Assembly (NCBI GenBank): GCA_023548195.1
Contig: JAJHZJ010000014.1
Span: 15,600,718 to 15,664,717, forward strand
DNA length: 64,000 nucleotides
Origin: Bettongia penicillata ogilbyi
Lineage: Eukaryota; Chordata; Mammalia; Diprotodontia; Potoroidae
Reading direction: 5' to 3'
The notes beneath the pieces were generated by a model, which saw nothing but the letters and a program-made list of their open reading frames with translations, was not told the DNA's origin and searched no databases. Both the position numbers and the translations under genes were made by a program. Below, in pieces: positions 37,801-46,800 of the stretch (position 1 is the first letter of the stretch; each line of letters begins with the position of its first letter).

Positions 37801-40800
37801 ATTTCTTGAAAGATGTTGTCTAGGTCCATCTTTTGATTATGGCAGGTAATCCAGTGATTCTGACATTGTCTCTCCTAGTTCTATTTTCCGGATCAGTTGC
37901 TTTTCCATGAGGTATTTTATATTTTTTTCTATTTTTCCTTCATTTGAATTTGTTTGATTGATCCTTGATATCTCATAGAATCATTAGTTTCTACTTGGCA
38001 CATTCTAACTTTTAATTGTTTTCCTCAATTCCTCAGTCAGCTTTTGTACTTTCTTTTCTATTTGGCCAATTGTGCTTTTTTAATTAGCTGTTTTCTTTTT
38101 CAAAGCTACTGATTCTTTTTTTTTGTAATTCTCTTGCATTGCTTTCATTCCTTTTCCCAATTTTTCTTCTGCCTCTCTTACATGACTTTTAAGCTCCTTT
38201 TGGAATTCTTCAATGAGTTCTTTCTTAACTTGAGACCTCTTCCTGTTTTTCTTTGGAGTTTTGTCCATAGGGGTTTTGACATTGTTGTCCTGAGTTCATG
38301 TCTTGATTTCCCTGTCACCATAACTTTCTATTGTCATATTCTTTTGATGTTGTTTTATGCTCATCTTTTTTTGGCCTTTTTTCTTGTGCCAGGGGCAGCT
38401 GGCACTAGATGTTTACCTGGTGCTGCACTGATGTTGCCCTTAGGCACACTTGGGCCCCTCATTTCTGTTGCTACATTGAGGGCATAGGAGTGATGCCTGG
38501 CAGTACTGGAGGCCACAGAGTCTGGCAGCTTACCTAGTGCTGAGCCAGAGTCCTAATGCTGGTGTTGTGTGTACCGAGTCTGGTGGGGTGTTTTTTTATT
38601 TCCTAAGGACACAGAGAAGCACATGGTTGTCGGTCCTCTGGAGGATGCCTGTTTCCACAGGGCTACACTGAGGTTGTTGTTGGGGTACTCAGAGCTGGAA
38701 ATTCCCCTGGATATTCTGAAGCACATGGGTGGTCCTGCTATTGGCATTTGCCTGCTCCATCGCACTGGAGTTCAAGATCTACCACCGATTACCTGAGATG
38801 GGGCTTGCTGCTGGCTGGCTGGGACACTCCCCTTTTATCCTTTATCTGAGCAAGACAGACCTGTCCTGCTGATCTTCCAAATTTCTTGGGCTTAAAGATT
38901 GTTTCATCCCATTTTTGCTGGTTCTGCTGTTTGAGGATTTGTTTTGGCGTTGTTTGGAGCAATCTCTGCTTTTAAATATGCTATCCAGATTTGCTGCAGA
39001 TTTCCTTCCAAGGAGCAAATATCTTGATTTCATGGCTGCAGTCACCATCTGCAGTGATCTTTGAGTCCAAGAATATAAAATCTGACACTGCTTCCATTCC
39101 TTCTCCCTCTATTTGCCGGGAAGTGATGGGACCAGTTGCCAAGATGTTAGGTTTGGGTTTTTTTTCTTGTTTTTTTTTCTTTACATTAAGCTTTAGTCTC
39201 GCTTTTATAATCTCCCTTGTCACCCTCTTCAAGAGGCTTCTTAATTCCTCTTCACTTTCAGCAGTCAAAGTGGTGTCATCATCTGTCTTAAAGCCAGATA
39301 CTTAGCCATTCATCCTCCTGAATTTGTCTCCACATGAGGGAACAAAATTTACTTCTCTAATTCAGTTTCTCTGAGTATAATGGTGGTGAGGGGATGAGTG
39401 TTTAGAGAGAGTGTGGTATATAGTGTGATTCAATGGGACAGTCAGTTTTTCTCAAGATATAGGCATTATGCCTTTTTCATTTTCTGGTATTTATATAAGA
39501 GCCAAGGAAAGGCATGGAACTGAAATTCAGATAAGAATCTTGTTTTCATCTAGAAGCTTTCCAGTAATTTCCCCCAGTCTCCTTCAAATATCAGTTGTCT
39601 CTAGGGGCTTTATATAACACTTATGATAGAAAGAATATTGATAGAGGGAGGTTGGGTGGCATAATGTACTGAGAGCCCAACACTACATTAGCATTCAGTA
39701 TCAGAAGCTCTAGCACTGCAAATTAAATTCCCTAATTCCTAGCTCCAAGTTCAAATCAAGTCAAAAAGCATTTATCAAGTAGCAACCAATTGTGCTAAGC
39801 ACTGGAAATAAAAGAAATATTTTTTAAATTACTTCTGGCTCTCAAAGAGCTCAAAGGATGATGGGAAAGACGTAAATAATGATGTACAATCAACATATAT
39901 ACAGAACAAATCAGAGATAATCAAAAGAGGGAAGGCAATAGCATTAAGGGGAAATTCTGAAAGGCTTGTTGCAGAAGGTATCTGGAACTTAAATGAACTT
40001 AAATGAATTCCATGGAAGCCAGGTTACAGAGAGGAGAAGGGATAGAATTTCAGGTATGGGAGAAATCCAGTGAAAAGTGAAATCTCCGAAGATGAAGTGT
40101 CATGTTCAAGAAACAAGCAGGTAATACAGAAGGAAGAATGAAGTGTAGGAAGACTGGAAAGGTAGGAAGGGACTAGGTTATGAAGGATCTTACAAACCAA
40201 ACCAAAAAGAGGATCTTATATTTAATCTTGGATGTAATAGGGAGTCATTGGAGTTTATTTAGTAAGGGGGTGGTATAATATTATCAAGACATAGCTTTAG
40301 GAGAATCACTTTTGTAGCTGAATATAGGATGAATTGGAGCGGGGAGAGATGTGAGGCAGGGAGGCCAACCAAGAAGGCTATTGCAATAATACAAGTGTGA
40401 AAAGATAAAAAGCCTGAACCAGAGTGGTGGCAACATCACAGGAGAGGAGGAGTTACAAGAAAATGTTATAAAGGTGAAATCAAAAAGCTTTGGAAAAGTG
40501 TTGAATGAAGGAGGGGCAGGAGGAGATGAGATGAAGGTGATACCTATATTTCAAGCCTGGGTGACCGAGAGGATTATGATGCCCTCGATAATTATAACAG
40601 GAAATTTCAAAAGAAGCAAGGATTTGAGAAGAAAAATAATAATTTCAGTTTCCTATTGAGTTTAAATTGCTTACGGGACATACAGTTTGAGATATTCAAT
40701 TAGAGATATAGGACTGGAGGTCAGGAGAGGATAAATAAAGCTGAGAATCATTCATCAACAGAAATAGCATGGAGGCAGAAGAGGGTCCAGGACGGAACTT

Positions 40801-43800
40801 TTAAGGAACACTCATGGTTAGCAAGTATGATCTTGATGGAGATCCAGCAAAACCAAACACACAAAACAAAGCTCAGAAGTATCAGATAAGTAGGAGAACC
40901 AAGAGAAATCAGTGTCACAAAAACCTAGAGATAAGAGGATAAGAAGGAAAAAAGAGTGATCCACAGTGTCAAAAATTGCATAGAGATCAAAAAGGATGTT
41001 TTATGAGAAAAGACCATTAGATTTGTCATTTAAAATATCACTGGGAACTTCAGAGAGAGAAATTTCAATTGAATAATGAGGTTGGAAGTCCAATTGCATA
41101 GAATTAAATAGAGGGTGAAAAGAAATGAAGCAAAGTCACTGGTTTTTTGAAGCTTTTTTTTAAATTTTACACTTAAATACAAAATAAGAGAAGGAAAAAA
41201 AAAACATGGCCATGTACACAGCAATTCATAAAAGAGGATTCAATATAAAATAATGAATTTCCGTTTCAAGAAAATCTAGATAGTAAATACGACACGTTGT
41301 TTTCAAAACTGCCCAGCTTTTCTTTGCTTCATTGTTGGTTTTCTTTTGTTATCTGTTGTGTACTTTTTACTTTATTTTTTCCCTCCCTGTCCCCACCCCA
41401 CCTTAAAGAAGGCAACAGTTAAGCATAGCTATATCAATAAACATACACATATACACTCAAAATACACATGTGTAGGATCATATTGTATTTATTTCCTTCT
41501 AACATTTGTTTCTTTGAGGATGGATAGTTTCTTCCTAAGTCCAAGACTTTCCATGTTTTTCTATATCAACCAACTCATCATTTCCTACACCACAGCAATA
41601 TTCCTTTTTGGATTCAAACAGTATTTTCCTTCATAGGCTCTTTGATTGGGTATTTATAATAGAATGACTTGGTTGCTCAAAATTGTTTTTAAAACAATAT
41701 TGTTGTTACTGTATAGTGTTCTCTTGGCTCTAACTCATTTCACTCTTCATTATTTCATGGAGGTCTCTCCATGCTTTTCTAAAAATCATTGAACTCATCA
41801 TTTCTTATAGAATAGTAATATTCCATTGATTCCACTGAGCTCTTCTTAAAGTTTAGCCACAAAAAAAGGAAGAAAGATATAGGACAATAGTTATAGGTAT
41901 GAATGGATCAAGCAAAGGATTTTTGAGGACAGACAAGACAGGAGAGTGTTTGTAGGCAATGTAGTAACTGGTCTAGACCCAAATCTAGGGCAGGTCACAA
42001 TTCAAACAACAGGAAATACCATTTTATAAGTGTATCATAAAGTCCAGAAGGGGATTTTAGTAAGTGACGGGTTATATACAATTTAACATCCATCAGGAAA
42101 AGTCAACTTGGGATGTTTTTCGGGTAATAAAATATAATTGTGCTGCTGGTCTAGGAGACAAAATGAAAGGCAATTAATACATTTAGAATTATCCAAAAGT
42201 AAAATGGGCTACCCTTTCACTGGAGATCTTCAAACAGACTAGATTGTTGGGAATGTTGTAATAGTAGAGGAGCCTTTCTAGAATTAAGATTCTGTGAATC
42301 TGTGACCACTATACAGAATAGTACTATTTGAGTAAAACAGCTAAAAATAAATAAAAGCAACCCCATAATTCCTAATTATTTCTCTTCTATTTTGTTTCTC
42401 AAAGGGTTCCATTGTGGTAGGGATAGATTATGACTGCCAGGAGAAGATGGTATACTGGACAGATGTTGCTGGGCGTGTAATCAGTCGGGCCAGTTTGGAA
42501 TTAGGCAATGAGCCTGAAATTGTCATCAGTTCAGGTAAATATTGGTGGCAGTGAGCACAAAACAACATCGAATTTGATTTTACATTATTTTCAGGTCATT
42601 TGACTATTTTGTGCTTTGGTCTGTCCTCCAGTTTCCTCTCAGACTTATCACCCCCTCTCCCTGTTGTCATCAAACAAGAATGGTTAAAGTGTACATGTCT
42701 ACAGAGTTGCCCAAAATGCAAGCCCTTTTCTATGGAATGATTGTGATCTAACATGTGGCACATGAGGGTAAGGAAGGCCCTTTGAGTATCACCAAAGAAA
42801 AGAATAATAATGCTAATTCATATTTTGGTGGTGATTGTTAATATTTGTTTACACTGAAATCTTCAAAGCCTCCTTATTGCACCTGTCTTCTAATGTAAAA
42901 GAGAAACATTTTGAGGAGCGTCACTGAGGAAAAGAATCACCACAAAAATACAATTTTTGCCACTATAAAGGATACAATTGTCCTTGATCATTTTCATTTT
43001 TAAAAATTTTATCGGAGAGCATAAGGAAAATTATGACAATTCTACTTATTTAAATATGTTCAGTGTTTCTTCAATAATCAATTAATCATCTAAAAGAATT
43101 TATTAAGTACTGGTACTGTATACCAGACCCTATGCTGGACTCTGATTATGAAGGCAAAAATTAAGTAATAGCTGATATTTACATGATACTTTAAGGTTTA
43201 TTTTAATTTATACATTGTTTCATTTGACCCTCAGAAAAATCTTGTACATTAATTTTAATTATTATTATATTTAGTGTTAATTATATTATTATAAATCATT
43301 AAATTGATTAAATTAAATAATTATTAACAACATTAATTATTCCCCTATTTTCTGGATGGAGAAACCTGAAGCTCAGAAAGGTTGCAACTCTCCAACAGCA
43401 GTGATCTACTAAGTATTTCAGGAAGGATTCTAATCCAATCTTTCTGGCACCAAGACTAGCACTCAAGACTCTATACCATACTGACTTTTTATTCTGTCAA
43501 TTATCTCTCCTCTCTACTGCTCCAGATTTCTTCTACTATTAGTTTGGGTCTTGTAATTTTACTCATTTTAAGATTCTTATTTGAGGTTGAACATAGAAGG
43601 AATTCTCTGTGCTTTATGTCCATTAACTATCCTAGTGTTTAAGATTTGCCTTTGCTTCCTTCCTAGGACTGATGAGCCCAGAAGGACTTGCCATTGACTA
43701 TTTCCATAGAACCATGTTTTGGACAGATAGTGGCCTCGATAAAATAGAGACTGCCAAGTTGGATGGTTCAGAGCGCAAAGTTCTCTTTGACACTGATCTG

Positions 43801-46800
43801 GTGAATCCCCGGGCCATAACTGTGGATCCAATCAGAGGGTCAGCTCTGTTTCTAAAGGATAATATATTTATAAACACTTGAATCACAAACATAGTGTGAA
43901 GAGGGGAAGAGCAAAAATTATAATTCACATTTCCATAGTTTTAAGGTTTTCTAATTACTTTCTCCAAAATGTCTGCTTGATGTACTTAGTACAAATATTA
44001 TTTTTATTATACAGATTGTTAAACTAAGCTCACACTCAGAGAGATTAGGTAATTGTCCATGGTCACACAGTTATTACACGTCAGAACCAGGATTGAACCC
44101 CATTACTTCTTCTAACCTTTAATTAGTTGAAAAAATAAGTGGCCAAAACCACAAACAAATTTGTCTTCATTAAATGTGTGTATATTTGTGCACTCAGCGG
44201 TGGCTCAGCTCAAAATCTTTTCCATTTTTTTAGGTAAGACCACCAATTCATACATGAAAGTTTAAAGATTAGTTTTCCAGTGCTTTTTAGACCTAACTCA
44301 GGGTATTTTACTCACTGAAGAACACTGTTGTACAAATCTTACATTTATAACCTATATGACTTTGTATAATAATCTTATTGGGACTCAAGTTTTCTTACCT
44401 ATAAAATAAGGGGATTGGACTAAATTACCTCTAATCTAAGATCCTATGAATATGATCATAACAAGAATCCTGTGAAACTTTGACATTATTTAAATGATAC
44501 TCCTCACCAAACTATATTTCAAAGTATCTATCTTTTCAAAAGTTTTTCTTGTAAATTATTTTTAAGGTTATTATTTTTGTTCCAGAAATGCAAAGTGCCC
44601 TCTACTTGGGTTTCTATCCATTTTAGTTGTGTCTTGACTGCTTGGTCTATTTCATATCTACTTAACGTCTATAGTGGTCTGCAAACTGAACGTCTCAGGA
44701 ACTAATTATTTTCTCTTGGGATCATTGCTGATAATCAGGATTACTTTCCAATAAGCTCATAATGGTACCTTAGTTATATATGATCTTGTGTTCTGAGTGA
44801 AAGATGTGCTTTAAGTACCTATTCAGTCCAACAGCACTTTCCTAGATGCTTGGCACTGTTAGGTGCTAGCCATAGACTAGACACTCCATCTCACAACACT
44901 AGGCATTTAAGCTGGCTATCCACCATGGCTGGAATGCTCTCCTGCCTCATTTCTGCCTTCTGGCTTCCTTTAAGTTCCAACTAAAATCCTACCTTTCTAC
45001 CTGATCCCTGTGCCTTCTCTATTGATTAGCTCCCACTTATCCTATATAGATTATTCATGGTATCTTGTCATCTTTATTAGATTGAAAGAACTCCTTTGGA
45101 GCAGGGACTATCCTTTACCTTTTTGGTATCCCTAATTAGCACAGTGCCTTGTACATAGCTGTTTATTGAATTAGTTTGACTTTCACTCTCTCCTTCTAAT
45201 CAGTCTTCAGATCTGCTTTACTAACTCTCAAGTTCTTCCCCTTCCATTTTGATTAATACCTAATTTTGCTATATTAGTGCTTAATTATATATACTCACTT
45301 TTCTATACCACCAACCCACAAATTTGAGTTAATGCCTCCTTTTAAAGGGGCCAGATTTTATTCGTCACTCATTTTTGAATAATCAATTTGAATATAAGAT
45401 TTTTTCAACTATAATTAAAGCACAATTGCCATTCTATGGTTTGACCTTAAAACACTACTTGTGTGTTAGACATGCTGTATGCTTGATTGACTTGGGCACT
45501 CTGTAAAAAGGTCAAATAGAATTTCTCTAATGAACTTTCCTTGCTGCCTTATATAGTCCCATCCTGGGATTTTATAAACTAATAAATATATAAATTCTTG
45601 TCTGACAAATCTCATGGAGCTATTGGAGTATCAGAAATATAGGAATGATAGACTAAATCAAAAACCAAATAGTATTTAAGGTACCAACAAATGTTTTTTT
45701 CCCTGTTCTGGTCTTCCATGGGTTTCTATAGCTTTTGCACTCTTGACCCCTGCAGTAACGAAAAGTAGAACAGAGATTTGGTTGGAGGCTTGGGGCAGGG
45801 AAATGGAACTTTGACATATTCTTCCTTGTGCTCTCAGAGTTCATTTAGGGACTGTTACAGGGGAATATACCTAAGTGATGTGAATAATATTTTAAAAATA
45901 AATCATCCACAGCAACCTGTACTGGACTGACTGGAATAGAGAAGGACCTAAAATTGAAACCTCTTCCATAGATGGAACAAACAGAAGAATTTTGGTGAAT
46001 AAAGACATTGGACTGCCTAATGGTTTAACTTTTGATCCCTTCTCTAAACTGATTTGCTGGGCAGATGCAGGTAATTTTATTTATTACAGATAACATGCAA
46101 ATATATAACCTTTGACTTTGTTGTATGTAGAGCAGTGGGCCAGATTTCATTGTTTTGGTTTTGTGTTTAACTAGTAGTTTAACCTGTGTTTAACAACTAC
46201 TGAAGTTGTTGGGAAGAAAATTTTTCCAAAGTTCCTTCCAATCATCCCTGGGAAAGCCTATTGCAGCCTTGGATGCAAAAGTTGATTTTATTGTTCTATA
46301 ACAATATTACCACCATGTAAAAAGCAACTCTTGTTCAGTCATGCACACTCCAGTCTCTGATCCAAAAAACATGCAAGTACTTCTAATGAGAGGAAAATCT
46401 TTTTGAAAAAATCATAAATGATGAAAGAGAAGCCTCTAAATTGGTAATCAGTAAATAACAAGCTTCCTAGTTATTTCGTTTTCACAGACTGTAATCCATT
46501 TTTATTTTGTTCTCAGATTATTTTTTTGCTCTGTGCGTGGATCTATATTAAGCAGGTTAGGGCTTTAGAGATTTTATATCCCTGGGGAATTTCTCATCTA
46601 AATTGGAAGGTAACTCAAATGAAACATTGTAAGATTCAATTATCCAAATGAATTAAGGCTTCCCAAAGAAGTTTAAGATTAAATTGGGATTGAGATCTTT
46701 GATTGTTTAATCTTTGAATACTTTTCCTTTTCTAAGATTTAGTTTTATACTCTCCAAAGCTCTACTGAAAATAAGAATATTTTCCCTTCTATTTTGTTTC

